A stretch of DNA of 64,000 bases from Micavibrio sp. UBA6147 (GTDB lineage: Bacteria > Pseudomonadota > Alphaproteobacteria > Micavibrionales > UBA1664). The stretch covers positions 702,050 to 766,049 of the forward strand of contig DIUX01000001.1 in NCBI GenBank assembly GCA_002423185.1. Direction: 5' to 3'. A model generated the notes under the pieces. It did not search any database and had not been told where the DNA came from. It saw nothing but the letters and a program-made list of their open reading frames with translations. The translations under genes and the position numbers were made by a program. This document shows, in pieces, positions 17,962 to 27,485 of this stretch (within the stretch, counting starts at the first letter, position 1; every line of letters starts with the position of its first letter).

Positions 17962-18704
17962 TGTGAAACTTGGTTGGGGAATAGAATTTGATAGCCGCCG
18001 CATTGCATCCACACCCAAAACAGGATGCTCAGCACCATTAACGCATCAATGCGGTCAAGAATACCGCCATGACCGGGGATGAGCACCCCTGTGTCCTTCA
18101 CCCCTGCTTTGCGTTTGATCCACGACACGGACAAATCCCCAGCCTGCCCCGCAAAGCCTGTGACAAGGCCGATCACGACATACAGGCCGATCATCGACAG
18201 ATCAGGCATGACAAGCCCGCCCTGTTCCAACCCCTGCCCTTGCCCCTGTTCAGGTGTCATAAGCCATGCATTCAAAGCCGCATGATAAATCGCAATCCCG
18301 AGTGCCGGAAAGAAACACGCCCCGAACATCCCCGCCCATGTTTTATTCGGACTGATGCTCGGCGCCATTTTCGGGCCGCCGATTGTCTTGCCCGCCAAAT
18401 ACGCGCCGGAATCGCTGAGCCACACCGCCAAGAGCAAATACAGTGGCAACCATAATTTCGGCTCATTCATGCCGGTTTCGTACAGACAGAAAAAAGCCGC
18501 CACAACATACACAAACCCGACCGCAATCAAACCATACTGGCGGCGACCTTGCCATGTGCTGATATACACCCATTCTTTCAGGGAAATCACAAGCATCACC
18601 GCCATCAAAGCGGTCAGGGCAATGCCCCCCGCCCAAAGAACCCCGACAACTACGGGAATGAGGCACAGTGCCGACAAAACGCGTTTGGTCAATTGACTAG
18701 CCAT
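17925..18704 (-). CDS. cdsA: Phosphatidate cytidylyltransferase
   Basis: CdsA makes CDP-diacylglycerol, the branch point for all membrane phospholipids. The 259-residue integral membrane protein has several hydrophobic helices and ends with the family signature SWIKRKAGVKDTGVLIPGHG followed by GILDRID, which contains the metal-binding Asp residues. Its 3' end overlaps dxr. The uppS-cdsA-dxr-rseP order is widely conserved. Confidence 0.97.
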   Translation of the reverse strand: MASQLTKRVLSALCLIPVVVGVLWAGGIALTALMAVMLVISLKEWVYISTWQGRRQYGLIAVGFVYVVAAFFCLYETGMNEPKLWLPLYLLLAVWLSDSGAYLAGKTIGGPKMAPSISPNKTWAGMFGACFFPALGIAIYHAALNAWLMTPEQGQGQGLEQGGLVMPDLSMIGLYVVIGLVTGFAGQAGDLSVSWIKRKAGVKDTGVLIPGHGGILDRIDALMVLSILFWVWMQCGGYQILFPNQVSQWISPWSNAFQF

Positions 18705-18742
18705 GATGAGAATAACCGATCTTTCCGCGCAACACTCTGCGC

Positions 18743-19471
18743 CTAGGACGTTGCAATACCGCCGAGGCGGCGGTCACGGCGGGTATAATCGGCAAGCGCG
18801 GCTTCAAGCTCCGCCCGTCCGAAATCCGGCCAATATGTGTCGGTGAAATACAGCTCCGCATAGGCGGCCTGCCACAGGAGGAAATTACTTATTCTATGCT
18901 CGCCGCTGGTGCGAATAATCAAATCAGGGTCTGGAATATCCGCCGTCATCAAATGAGCGCGGATGGTCGCATCATCAATTGAATCCGCATCAACCCCGCT
19001 TTGAACGATTTGGCGCACGGCCTCTACAATCTCTTGCTGCGCCCCGTAATCAAGCGCGATGGTCAATTGCAGCCCCGTATTCGCCGCTGTTTCCTTCTCG
19101 GCCTTTTCAATCATCGCGACAATATCACTCGACAATCTGTGCCGAAACCCAATGACGCGCAGCCGGACATTATTTTTGTTCAGTTCGGGCGTCTCCGACT
19201 TAAGGTAAAACCGCAAAAACCCCATCAGGTCAGACACCTCACTATCCGGTCTTTTCCAGTTTTCGGTCGAAAATCCGAATAAGGTCAAATAGCCGATCTC
19301 AAGCTCACCACAAGCCCGCACCACAACCCGTGCGCTCTCGATCCCTTGCTTATGCCCGGCAATACGCGGCAAGCCACGTTTTTGCGCCCAGCGTCCATTG
19401 CCGTCCATGATAACGGCAACATGGCGCGGCGAAGAGCCGTCACTTTGAAGGGGAAGCGGTGCGAAAGACAT
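18743..19471 (-). CDS. uppS: Undecaprenyl diphosphate synthase
   Basis: UppS elongates farnesyl diphosphate in cis with isopentenyl diphosphate to the C55 carrier lipid for peptidoglycan and O-antigen. The 242-residue protein has the signature HVAVIMDGNGRWAQKRGLP with catalytic Asp23, the central FGFSTENWKRP, and the C-terminal DLIIRTSGEHRISNFLLWQ. All family motifs are intact. It follows frr by 51 bp. Confidence 0.97.
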   Translation of the reverse strand: MSFAPLPLQSDGSSPRHVAVIMDGNGRWAQKRGLPRIAGHKQGIESARVVVRACGELEIGYLTLFGFSTENWKRPDSEVSDLMGFLRFYLKSETPELNKNNVRLRVIGFRHRLSSDIVAMIEKAEKETAANTGLQLTIALDYGAQQEIVEAVRQIVQSGVDADSIDDATIRAHLMTADIPDPDLIIRTSGEHRISNFLLWQAAYAELYFTDTYWPDFGRAELEAALADYTRRDRRLGGIATS

Positions 19472-19522
19472 ATGGTTTCTTTACGATAATGATTGCAAAG
19501 CGCCAAAAGAGCGAGGCCGCTC

Positions 19523-20077
19523 CTAGATCGCCATAATGTCCTTTTCTTTATCAGACAACAAAGACTCGATCAGCTCAATACGCTTATCGGTGGCTTTTTG
19601 CACCTCGTCCGATTTGCGTTTTTGGTCGTCTTCGGACATTTTTTTGTCTTTTTCAAGCTTCTTCAGCAAATCCATCGCATCGCGGCGCACGTTGCGCACG
19701 GCAATACGGCCTTGCTCGGTATATTTTCCGGCGACTTTAACGAGCTCTTGACGGCGCTCTTGGTTGAGTTCAGGCAAAGGAATGCGGATTGTGCTGCCGT
19801 CCTGCATCGGATTCAGGCCAAGGCCGGAATCACGAATGGCTTTTTCCACCGCCTTGATCATCGAGTTATCCCACACCTGAACGGTGAGCATACGCGGCTC
19901 CGGCGCGTTCACGGTGCCGACCTGCGACAACGGCATTTTCGAGCCATAAGCCTCCACCACAATCGGATCCAAAAAATTCACCGAGGCACGCCCCGTCCGC
20001 AAACCAGAAAATTCTTTCTTCAAATTATCAACGGCGCCATCCATACGGCGTTCAAATTCTTTCATGTCAAAACTCAT
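19523..20077 (-). CDS. frr: Ribosome recycling factor
   Basis: RRF works with EF-G to split post-termination ribosomes. The 184-residue length is typical (about 185), with the conserved LRTGRAS segment near 25-31, the domain II hinge, and the C-terminal [22 protein letters not shown] helix of domain I. It lies between pyrH and uppS, the usual place. Confidence 0.97.
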   Translation of the reverse strand: MSFDMKEFERRMDGAVDNLKKEFSGLRTGRASVNFLDPIVVEAYGSKMPLSQVGTVNAPEPRMLTVQVWDNSMIKAVEKAIRDSGLGLNPMQDGSTIRIPLPELNQERRQELVKVAGKYTEQGRIAVRNVRRDAMDLLKKLEKDKKMSEDDQKRKSDEVQKATDKRIELIESLLSDKEKDIMAI

Positions 20078-20209
20078 GGAACATACTCCCCTTTTCGGTC
20101 TTTTCAGTCTTTGTAATCTATTTTACTGCGTCATTTAATTCTGGCACTCATCATGCCGCGTCAATATGGCGCGATCAAGCCGGCATCATGGCTTTATTGC
20201 GCCTATCGT

Positions 20210-20947
20210 TCAATTGTTTTTCACAATCGTGAATTTTCCTTCGCCCGCGGCAACCTTGCCGAAATTGCCCTTTTCACGAATGCAGAACACGACAATCGGA
20301 ATGTCGTTTTCGCGCGCCAGCGAAATCGCCGTGGCGTCCATAACACGCAGTTCCTTGGTCAACACTTCCATAAACGAAATGGTTTTGAAATGCGTTGCCG
20401 TTGGGTCTTTTTGTGGGTCGGCGGTATATACGCCGTCAACCTTCGTGCCCTTGAAAATCGCGTCGCAATTCATCTCTGAGGCGCGAAGGGCGGCGGGCGT
20501 GTCGGTCGTGAAATACGGGCTGCCGACACCGGCGGCAAAAATCACCACGCGGCCTTTTTCCATGTGGCGAATGGCGCGGCGGCGGATATACGGTTCACAC
20601 ACCGCACTCATCGGAATGGCCGACAAAACGCGGGTTTCAACACCGATTTGTTCCAGCGCCGACTGCATCGCAAGGGCGTTCATAACCGTCCCCAACATCC
20701 CGATATAATCGGCGGTTGTACGCTCCATACCGGCGGAGGCGCCGGCAACGCCTCGGAAAATATTCCCTGCCCCGACAACAATGCAAACCTCAACGCCGCG
20801 ATTCACGACTTCCTGCACGTCTTCGGCGATGCTCTTCACCGTATCGGGGTCAAGGCCATATTCCTTTTTCCCCATCAACACTTCACCCGACATTTTTAAA
20901 AGGACGCGCTTGTATGGCAAGTCAGCCGTGTGTTTTTTCTCAGACAT
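20210..20947 (-). CDS. pyrH: UMP kinase
   Basis: PyrH phosphorylates UMP to UDP in pyrimidine nucleotide synthesis; the family is hexameric, activated by GTP and inhibited by UTP. The 245-residue amino-acid-kinase fold shows [14 protein letters not shown] at the N-terminus, [10 protein letters not shown] (substrate loop), the [15 protein letters not shown] loop as [11 protein letters not shown], and [10 protein letters not shown]. The ATG at 20947 with AGAGG upstream was chosen over an ATG 51 bases earlier. It is the first gene of the long envelope operon. Confidence 0.96.
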   Translation of the reverse strand: MSEKKHTADLPYKRVLLKMSGEVLMGKKEYGLDPDTVKSIAEDVQEVVNRGVEVCIVVGAGNIFRGVAGASAGMERTTADYIGMLGTVMNALAMQSALEQIGVETRVLSAIPMSAVCEPYIRRRAIRHMEKGRVVIFAAGVGSPYFTTDTPAALRASEMNCDAIFKGTKVDGVYTADPQKDPTATHFKTISFMEVLTKELRVMDATAISLARENDIPIVVFCIREKGNFGKVAAGEGKFTIVKNN

Positions 20948-21190
20948 GGAAGCCTCTAATTCTTTGGATGAAAGTGGTGCGTTTTGAGCCAGCGCCATAG
21001 TATAACCTGCTTTGCTATGTGTTATGTGAGGGTTGGATATAGTGCCTGAACCTTATTGTCCCGAACTTTGCCATCATGCGGTATGAATGTACGCGCACAA
21101 CAAACCTCTATGTCATAACAGTCACACTGCATTAAGGCAAGCACGCCCACACATTTTTTATAGACAGAAAACCCACCCGCCCCGCACAAA
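20948..21190. other. Intergenic leader/promoter region of the pyrH-lpxB operon
   Basis: The 341-bp gap between pyrH and tsf holds the tsf terminator on its right side. The rest must contain the promoter for the pyrH operon, but I see no convincing -35/-10 pair; TATATC on the minus strand near 21038 with GGGACA upstream is only a poor match with a 15-bp spacer. No small gene is supported. Confidence 0.4.
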
Positions 21191-21226
21191 CAAAAAGCAA
21201 GGGGCGCCCAAAAGACGCCCCTGCTT
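21191..21226 (-). terminator. Rho-independent terminator of rpsB-tsf
   Basis: On the minus strand arms AGGGGCG/CGCCCCT (21200-21206 and 21216-21222), extended by AAGC/GCTT around a bulged base, form an 11-bp stem with a 9-nt loop, followed by TTTTTG. It lies 60 to 100 bp after the tsf stop. Confidence 0.88.
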
Positions 21227-21288
21227 CATAGTCTCATCCAGCTTAAGACAATCCGGACAACCCGAACAATCCCAAGGCAAAAAGTCAA

Positions 21289-22221
21289 TTAGCCGTTGGC
21301 AACAGCCGCGACCTCAGCCGCAAAATCAACTTCTTCTTTTTCAATGCCTTCGCCCAGAACAAATTTCGCGAAGCCAACCAATTTCACCGGTGCGCCGGCG
21401 TCTTTTTCAGCCGCCTTCACAACATTTGCGATTTTGGTTTCATTATCCATGACAAAGACTTGTTCCAGAAGAACAACTTCTTCGTAATATTTTCTGATGC
21501 GGCCTTCGACCATTTTGGCGATAATGTCTTCAGGCTTGCCTGATTCTCTGGCTTGCTCGGACAATACATTGCGCTCACGCTCAAGTGACGCGGCATCAAC
21601 GGCTTCAACGTTCAAGAATTCAGGGTTCGCCGCCGCGACATGCATCGCAAGCTGTTTGCCCAATGTTTCAAGAGCGGCCTTGTTGCCATCCGATTCCAAT
21701 GCCACCAAAACGCCGATTTTGCCCATGCCGGGAACCAACGCATTGTGAACATAAGTAGACACCAAACCTTTGGAAACACTCATTGTCTGAGCGCGGCGCA
21801 AAGCCATGTTCTCGCCAATTCTGGCGATAAGCTCGGTCAATGTGTCTTTCACAGATTTGCCGTTGCCGTAATCAGCATCGGCGAGTTCTTCAACACTCGC
21901 AACGCTTTCGTCCAGCGCACGACCAGCAACGGTTTTAACGAAGTTCTGGAACTCCTCATTCCGCGCCACGAAGTCTGTTTCCGCGTTGATTTCAACGACA
22001 ACCGCACTGCGACCATCATCGGAACCAAGAACGCTAACCAATCCTTCAGCCGCAGTCCGGCCTGATTTCTTGGCAGCTTTGGACAAGCCTTTGCTGCGCA
22101 ACCAGTCAACGGCGGCTTCAATGTCGCCACTGGTTTCGGACAAGGCTTTTTTGCAATCCATCATGCCCGCGCCTGTTCTTTCGCGCAGGTCTTTCACGGT
22201 TGCTGCGGTAATCTCTGCCAT
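21289..22221 (-). CDS. tsf: Elongation factor Ts
   Basis: EF-Ts exchanges GDP for GTP on EF-Tu. The 310-residue protein has the N-terminal UBA-like domain (about 1-55) with [16 protein letters not shown], and the core with [14 protein letters not shown] (80-93), the region that contacts EF-Tu. The length is normal for Alphaproteobacteria. It is co-transcribed with rpsB 43 bp upstream. Confidence 0.97.
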   Translation of the reverse strand: MAEITAATVKDLRERTGAGMMDCKKALSETSGDIEAAVDWLRSKGLSKAAKKSGRTAAEGLVSVLGSDDGRSAVVVEINAETDFVARNEEFQNFVKTVAGRALDESVASVEELADADYGNGKSVKDTLTELIARIGENMALRRAQTMSVSKGLVSTYVHNALVPGMGKIGVLVALESDGNKAALETLGKQLAMHVAAANPEFLNVEAVDAASLERERNVLSEQARESGKPEDIIAKMVEGRIRKYYEEVVLLEQVFVMDNETKIANVVKAAEKDAGAPVKLVGFAKFVLGEGIEKEEVDFAAEVAAVANG

Positions 22222-22264
22222 TTTAAAAAATCCTTTTATTATGGTTTAAAGAAATGATGCAAGC

Positions 22265-23050
22265 CTATGCGCTAGCAGCTTTTTTCTCTTCTGCTACGAC
22301 TTCTGCGGGCAGTTCGACTTTCACATCAACTGCGGCGCCCAAATCTTTGCCGGACGATACCATTGACGCCTGAATACCGGCCAAAGCCGCATCCGCAATC
22401 AAGTCGCAGTACAAAGTGATGGAACGCAGAGCATCGTCATTGCCCGGTACAGGGAAGGTAATGTCCTTCGGGTCAGAATTCGTATCAAGAACCGCAATCA
22501 CCGGAATGCCGAGTGTTTTGGCTTCTTGAATGGCGATGCTTTCTTTGTTCGTGTCGATGATGAACAGCAAGTCAGGCTGGCCCGCCATGTCCTTGATCCC
22601 GCCGAGCGAGAGTTCAAGTCTGTCGAGTTCGCGGCGGCGCTGCAAGGCTTCTTTCTTGGTCAGGCCGGTGTTTTCTTTGCCGAGCATTTGCTCCAGCTCA
22701 CGCAGGCGTGAAATAGAGAAAGAAACCGTTTTCCAGTTGGTCATCATGCCACCGAGCCAGCGGTGATTGACATAGTATTGACCGCAACGCTTGGCGGCTT
22801 CGGCGACTTTTTCTTGCGCTTGGCGCTTCGTGCCAACAAACAAAACGCGGCCACCCTTAGCAACCGTGTCAGTCACGGTTTTGAGGGCGAGGTCGAGCAT
22901 TGGAACGGTTTGTTGCAAGTCGATGATGTGAACATTATTACGAACACCAAAGATGAAAGGCTTCATTTTGGGGTTCCAGCGGCGTGTGTGGTGGCCGAAG
23001 TGAACGCCGGCTTCCAGCAATTCACGCATAGTAAACAAAGATTTAGACAT
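22265..23050 (-). CDS. rpsB: Small ribosomal subunit protein uS2
   Basis: S2 joins the 30S subunit late and helps hold S1. The 261-residue product has the family start [19 protein letters not shown], the coiled-coil hairpin (about 100-155) and the signature region [18 protein letters not shown] with [13 protein letters not shown] short alphaproteobacterial-type Glu/Lys/Ala tail ends the protein. The long leader upstream could be the site of autogenous control, as known for rpsB in other bacteria. Confidence 0.97.
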   Translation of the reverse strand: MSKSLFTMRELLEAGVHFGHHTRRWNPKMKPFIFGVRNNVHIIDLQQTVPMLDLALKTVTDTVAKGGRVLFVGTKRQAQEKVAEAAKRCGQYYVNHRWLGGMMTNWKTVSFSISRLRELEQMLGKENTGLTKKEALQRRRELDRLELSLGGIKDMAGQPDLLFIIDTNKESIAIQEAKTLGIPVIAVLDTNSDPKDITFPVPGNDDALRSITLYCDLIADAALAGIQASMVSSGKDLGAAVDVKVELPAEVVAEEKKAASA

Positions 23051-23192
23051 AGAGTAGCTCCTTAATTTTCCGGTTTGTCCTCTGCAGGCTATGGAACCTT
23101 TGACGTATTCAAAAGCACCGGATGGCTTTGCTGGTTAAAGAGCAAGGCCGATACCTGCATGTGAAATATGTGTGGGTTTGTACAGTATTATA
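23051..23192 (-). promoter_or_regulatory. rpsB promoter (-10) and leader
   Basis: On the minus strand a perfect TATAAT occupies 23187-23192; the -35 is weak (AAGACT with an 18-bp spacer). Transcription would begin near 23180, leaving about 130 nt before the rpsB ATG, long enough for an S2-binding leader. AGGAGC lies just before the start codon. Confidence 0.5.
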
Positions 23193-23245
23193 ATCTATTT
23201 GGCAACTAAAAGTCTTTTAAAACCCTCAAAAAACCGCACTCTTTT

Positions 23246-23261
23246 TTTGAGCGCGCTCAAA
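23246..23261. repeat. 16-bp perfect palindrome after dnaE
   Basis: TTTGAGCG is followed directly by CGCTCAAA, 9 to 24 bases beyond the dnaE stop. With no loop it is a poor RNA hairpin, but it could be part of the dnaE transcript end or a protein-binding site. Confidence 0.4.
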
Positions 23262-23269
23262 GCCCCGCC

Positions 23270-26200
23270 CTAAAGGTCGACAACCTCGCGCACGCCGTGC
23301 GTTTTTTCGATCTTTTTGAGGGTTTCGGCGCTCACCGCCCACGCCCCCGGGATTTTAATATCGACAAAGCGATTGTCACTGAGCGGCAGCGTGCATTTCA
23401 CCTTCACCGCCCCCGGCCCGTCCTGCGCCAATATATCATGCAAGGCTTGCAGTGACGCCTCATCATGGTTGCGCGCGAATTTAATGCTGCACATCCGGCG
23501 TTTGGAATCGATCACCTCATAGAGCGGCGCGATGCTGTTGGCGCGCAGCGATATTTGATCCCCCGATTCCGCATCCACCGATAAATACAGGGATTCCCCA
23601 ACCTTCAAACACTCGCGCGATTGCGCCAAGGTTTCCGAAAACACCATTACCTCGAACATCCCTGTCGGGTCGGACATTTGCAAAAAGGCAAATTTATTAC
23701 CGCTCTTGGCCGAAATACGCTCTTGCTTGCGGATCAAAACCCCCGCCATGCCGAGCCGCGCCTGTGTGGTGTGGGACAAGCGTTCCTCCAGCTCCGCCAC
23801 AAACACGGTCTTGCTCTCGCGCAGCTTAGGCATCAACGTATCAAGCGGATGCGCCGACAAATAAAACCCGACCGCATCAAATTCATGGCGCAGCGTATCC
23901 AGCGTGTCCCATTTTTCGCCGTCTTGAAGCGGCGGGCGGTTCACGGCGTTGGCATCGGCGGTTCCGGCGAACAGGCTTTCTTGCCCCGTGTTGCGCTCTT
24001 GATGCAGCGTATTGGCATAGAGCATGATCTTCTCCGCCGACTCCACCACTCTTGACCGCGCCTCACCAATCGCGTCAAACGCGCCGGCGCTCGCCAACAT
24101 CTGAACCTGTTTTTTGTTCATCATTTTCGGGTCGATCCGTTCGGCAAATTCGAACACATCCTTGAACGGCCCGTTTTGGGTGCGTTCCTCGATCAATTTT
24201 TCCATCGCCGCAAGCCCGACCCCTTTGAGCGCCCCAAGCGCGTAGAGAATCTCGCCTTTTTCAACATGGAAATTGCCGAAGGATCGGTTGATGTCCGGCG
24301 GTACGATCTTCACCCCCATGCGGTCACATTCTTGTTTGAAGGTCGCGAGTTTTTCGGTGTTGCCAACGTCCAGCGCCATCGACGCCGCCATAAATTCCAC
24401 CGGATAATTCGCCTTCAGCCACGCCGTTTGATAGGCAATCAAGGCATAGGCCGCAGCGTGCGATTTGTTAAACCCGTATCCCGCAAATTTTGCGATCTGG
24501 TCGAAAATCGTGTTGGCGTGGTCTGCGGGAATCTGGTTGTGCTCGGCGCATCCTTTGACGAACATGTCGCGCTGGGCGTCCATTTCTTCCTTAATCTTTT
24601 TCCCCATCGCCCGCCGCAAAAGGTCAGCGCCGCCCAGCGTATAGCCCGCCAAAATCTGCGCCGCCTGCATGACCTGCTCCTGATAGATCATAAACCCGAA
24701 AGTTTCCTCCAAAATCGGTTTGAGCTTCGGATGCATGTAATCCGGCGCCAGCGTGCCGTTCTTAACCTGAATATAGCTGTCGATATTATCCATCGGCCCG
24801 GGGCGGTACAGGGCGACCAGCGCGATAATCTCCTCAAACCTGTCCGGTTTCATTTTGCGCAGAACATCCTTCATGCCCGCACTTTCAAGCTGGAACACAC
24901 CGGTTGTTGAGCCATCAGAAAGCAACTCAAAACTCTTCTTATCCGTCAACGCAATTTGCAGCGGGTCAATATCAACCCCGTGTTCCACCTTAATGAATTG
25001 TACCGCGCGTTGAATCACCGTCAGGGTCTTCAGCCCCAAAAAGTCGAACTTCACCAAACCTGCTTGCTCAACATATTTCATGTTGAACTGCGTCACCGGC
25101 ATGTCGGAGCGCGGGTCGCGATAAAGGGGCAAGAGCTTATAAAGCGGACGGTCGCCGATCACCACCCCCGCCGCATGGGTTGAGGCATGGCGGTATAACC
25201 CCTCAAGCTGGAGCGCCTTTTCAATCAGGCTGGAGGAGGTTTCATCCTTGGTAATCTCCGCCCGCAGGTCAAAATCGCTGTCCAGCGCCTCTTGCAGCGT
25301 GACCGGATTGGCGGGGTTGTTCGGGATCATCTTTGCGATGCGGTCAACCTGCCCATACGGCATTTGCAGCACCCGCCCCACATCGCGCACCACGGCGCGG
25401 GCTTGGAGCTTTCCGAAGGTAATAATCTGCGCCACATGGTCATGCCCGTATTTCGCCTGAACATAACGAATAACCTCATCGCGCCTGTCTTGGCAAAAAT
25501 CCACGTCAAAATCGGGCATCGACACACGTTCGGGGTTCAAGAACCGTTCGAACAGAAGGTTAAACGTCAACGGGTCAAGGTCGGTAATCTTGAGCGCCCA
25601 CGCCACCACCGACCCCGCCCCAGACCCCCGCCCGGGGCCAACCGGAATGTCATGATCCTTCGCCCATTGAATGAAATCCGCAACGATCAAGAAATACCCC
25701 GGAAACCCCATCGACACGATGGTATCCAGTTCAAACTCCAGCCGCTCCAGATACGGCTTCGCCTTTTCGGCTTTTGTGGCGTCGTCATCGCCGTCTTCAT
25801 AGACAAACAAGCGCAATCGGTCTTGCAGCCCTTCGGCGGCCTGCACCCGCAATTCTTCAACCTCACCGCGCCCGCCCTCGGTTTCGAACGGCGGCAAAAT
25901 CGGGTTGATCGCCTTGAGCAAGAAATGACAGCGCCGCGCAATCACGCCGGTATTGATGAGCGCCTCAGGCAAATCACGAAACACATTCGCCATTTCCTCG
26001 GATGACTTGAAATAATGCTCCGGCGTCACTTTGCGACGGTCGGTTTCCGAGATATAGCGCCCCTCCGCGATGCATAAAAGCGCATCATGCGCCAAGTGCA
26101 TTTTGCGCTTTGGGAAATACGCGTCATTCGTCGCCACAATCGGCACATTATGCTTATAAGCAAGGTCGATGAGCTTCGCCTCGATCCTGTCTTCGTCATG

Positions 26201-26779
26201 CACGCCGTGGCGTTGAAGCTCAAGATAGAACCGATCCCCAAACATTTTGGCGAGCTTCACAAACGCTTTTTCCGCGTCTTTATCCTGATTATGGAGCAAA
26301 TATTGCGACACCGGCCCTTTCAGGCCGCCGCTCAGGGCGATCAACCCTTCCTGGCACTCCGTAAGCTGAGCCCAGCTCACATGCGGGTCGTGCATACTGT
26401 CGGTGAGCAAGAACGCCTCACTAACCAGCTTACACAGATTGCGGTATCCGAGCTCACTCTGCACCAGCAAGACAATCTGATGCCCCTCCAGCCCCAATTG
26501 AATCTGCGCCCCGATAATCGGCTGCACGCCGCTTTTTGTGGCCTCCAGCGCAAATTCCAGCGCCCCGAACAAGTTGTTGGAATCCGTAATCGCCACGGCG
26601 GGCATGTTGTAGGAGGTGCACAGCTTCACAACATCCTTCACCGGCGTTGCCCCTTCGGCGAGGGAATAAGCCGAATGAACATGCAAATGCACGAACGGAA
26701 TCACGCGCTGCTTGGGCGCGTTCGCATCGCTCGGCTTGGCTTGCATCAAGGCCTGATGGGGGTTAGGCAGCTTTGGCAT
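23270..26779 (-). CDS. dnaE: DNA polymerase III alpha subunit
   Basis: DnaE is the replicative polymerase. The 1169-residue protein has an N-terminal PHP domain (HLHVHSAYSL, 31-40), the family C polymerase core with GPGRGSGAGS and catalytic PDFDVDF, the third Asp in FDFLGLKTL, the helix-hairpin-helix tail, and a C-terminal OB fold near residue 1000 (LGMAGVLIRKQERIS). This length matches DnaE1. The start overlaps the lolD end by 17 bp, so it belongs to the lolC-lolD-dnaE unit, as in many Alphaproteobacteria. No strong ribosome site is visible before the ATG, consistent with coupling. Confidence 0.97.
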   Translation of the reverse strand: MPKLPNPHQALMQAKPSDANAPKQRVIPFVHLHVHSAYSLAEGATPVKDVVKLCTSYNMPAVAITDSNNLFGALEFALEATKSGVQPIIGAQIQLGLEGHQIVLLVQSELGYRNLCKLVSEAFLLTDSMHDPHVSWAQLTECQEGLIALSGGLKGPVSQYLLHNQDKDAEKAFVKLAKMFGDRFYLELQRHGVHDEDRIEAKLIDLAYKHNVPIVATNDAYFPKRKMHLAHDALLCIAEGRYISETDRRKVTPEHYFKSSEEMANVFRDLPEALINTGVIARRCHFLLKAINPILPPFETEGGRGEVEELRVQAAEGLQDRLRLFVYEDGDDDATKAEKAKPYLERLEFELDTIVSMGFPGYFLIVADFIQWAKDHDIPVGPGRGSGAGSVVAWALKITDLDPLTFNLLFERFLNPERVSMPDFDVDFCQDRRDEVIRYVQAKYGHDHVAQIITFGKLQARAVVRDVGRVLQMPYGQVDRIAKMIPNNPANPVTLQEALDSDFDLRAEITKDETSSSLIEKALQLEGLYRHASTHAAGVVIGDRPLYKLLPLYRDPRSDMPVTQFNMKYVEQAGLVKFDFLGLKTLTVIQRAVQFIKVEHGVDIDPLQIALTDKKSFELLSDGSTTGVFQLESAGMKDVLRKMKPDRFEEIIALVALYRPGPMDNIDSYIQVKNGTLAPDYMHPKLKPILEETFGFMIYQEQVMQAAQILAGYTLGGADLLRRAMGKKIKEEMDAQRDMFVKGCAEHNQIPADHANTIFDQIAKFAGYGFNKSHAAAYALIAYQTAWLKANYPVEFMAASMALDVGNTEKLATFKQECDRMGVKIVPPDINRSFGNFHVEKGEILYALGALKGVGLAAMEKLIEERTQNGPFKDVFEFAERIDPKMMNKKQVQMLASAGAFDAIGEARSRVVESAEKIMLYANTLHQERNTGQESLFAGTADANAVNRPPLQDGEKWDTLDTLRHEFDAVGFYLSAHPLDTLMPKLRESKTVFVAELEERLSHTTQARLGMAGVLIRKQERISAKSGNKFAFLQMSDPTGMFEVMVFSETLAQSRECLKVGESLYLSVDAESGDQISLRANSIAPLYEVIDSKRRMCSIKFARNHDEASLQALHDILAQDGPGAVKVKCTLPLSDNRFVDIKIPGAWAVSAETLKKIEKTHGVREVVDL

Positions 26780-27485
26780 TTGTTTTTGAAACGATCTTCC
26801 CGTCCTTCAGGATCAAAACACGGTCCATTTTGGCCGCCAGATCCATATTATGTGTGGCAATCAACGCCGCCACACCTGTCTTTTCGACAATGCCGGTCAA
26901 CAATTTGAAAACCTGTGCCGCCGTTTGCGGATCAAGGTTTCCCGTTGGTTCATCGGCGAGCAAGAGCGAAGGCCTGTTCGCCAAGGCGCGCGCAATCGCT
27001 ACGCGCTGCTGCTCACCGCCCGAAAGCCTCGCGGGGCGATGGTCGGCACGTTCAGAAAGGCCGAGGCGCTCAAGGTAACGCAAGGCGCGTTCCGTTGCAT
27101 CCTTGCGCGTTTCTCCGGCGATGATCTGCGGAATAATCACATTTTCCAGCGCCGAAAACTCCGGCAATAAATGGTGAAACTGGTACACAAACCCGATGGA
27201 TTGTGACCGCACCGCCGTTTTGCGTCGGTCGTTCAGGCCGCCGACATCCGCACCATTCACCAAAATAGCCCCAGAATCCGGCGTGTCCAGCAATCCGATC
27301 TGCGCCAATAATGTCGATTTTCCGGCGCCGCTTGGCCCCACAAGGGCGACCATCTCGCCGCGCTGGATCGTGAAATTCACATTGTCGAGAATAACCAGCT
27401 TTTCGCCGGCGCTGTCGTATGATTTGCGCAAATCGCGCACATCAAGAACAACCTGATTTTGGGCCTGATTTTGTGCCTCACTCAT
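26763..27485 (-). CDS. lolD: Lipoprotein-releasing ABC transporter ATPase LolD
   Basis: LolD drives release of outer-membrane lipoproteins from the inner membrane to LolA. The 240-residue ATPase has Walker A GPSGAGKST (50-58), a Q-loop in YQFHHLLPEF, signature LSGGEQQRVAIARAL and Walker B LLLADEPTGNLD. The LolD-specific pattern FQFH-like is present as YQFHHLL. It overlaps the permease gene by 8 bp. Confidence 0.95.
   Translation of the reverse strand: MSEAQNQAQNQVVLDVRDLRKSYDSAGEKLVILDNVNFTIQRGEMVALVGPSGAGKSTLLAQIGLLDTPDSGAILVNGADVGGLNDRRKTAVRSQSIGFVYQFHHLLPEFSALENVIIPQIIAGETRKDATERALRYLERLGLSERADHRPARLSGGEQQRVAIARALANRPSLLLADEPTGNLDPQTAAQVFKLLTGIVEKTGVAALIATHNMDLAAKMDRVLILKDGKIVSKTNAKAA

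Noticed and set aside
26087..26908. 273-codon plus-strand frame across the dnaE/lolD junction
   Set aside because: Lies wholly opposite two well-supported genes and has shadow-type composition.
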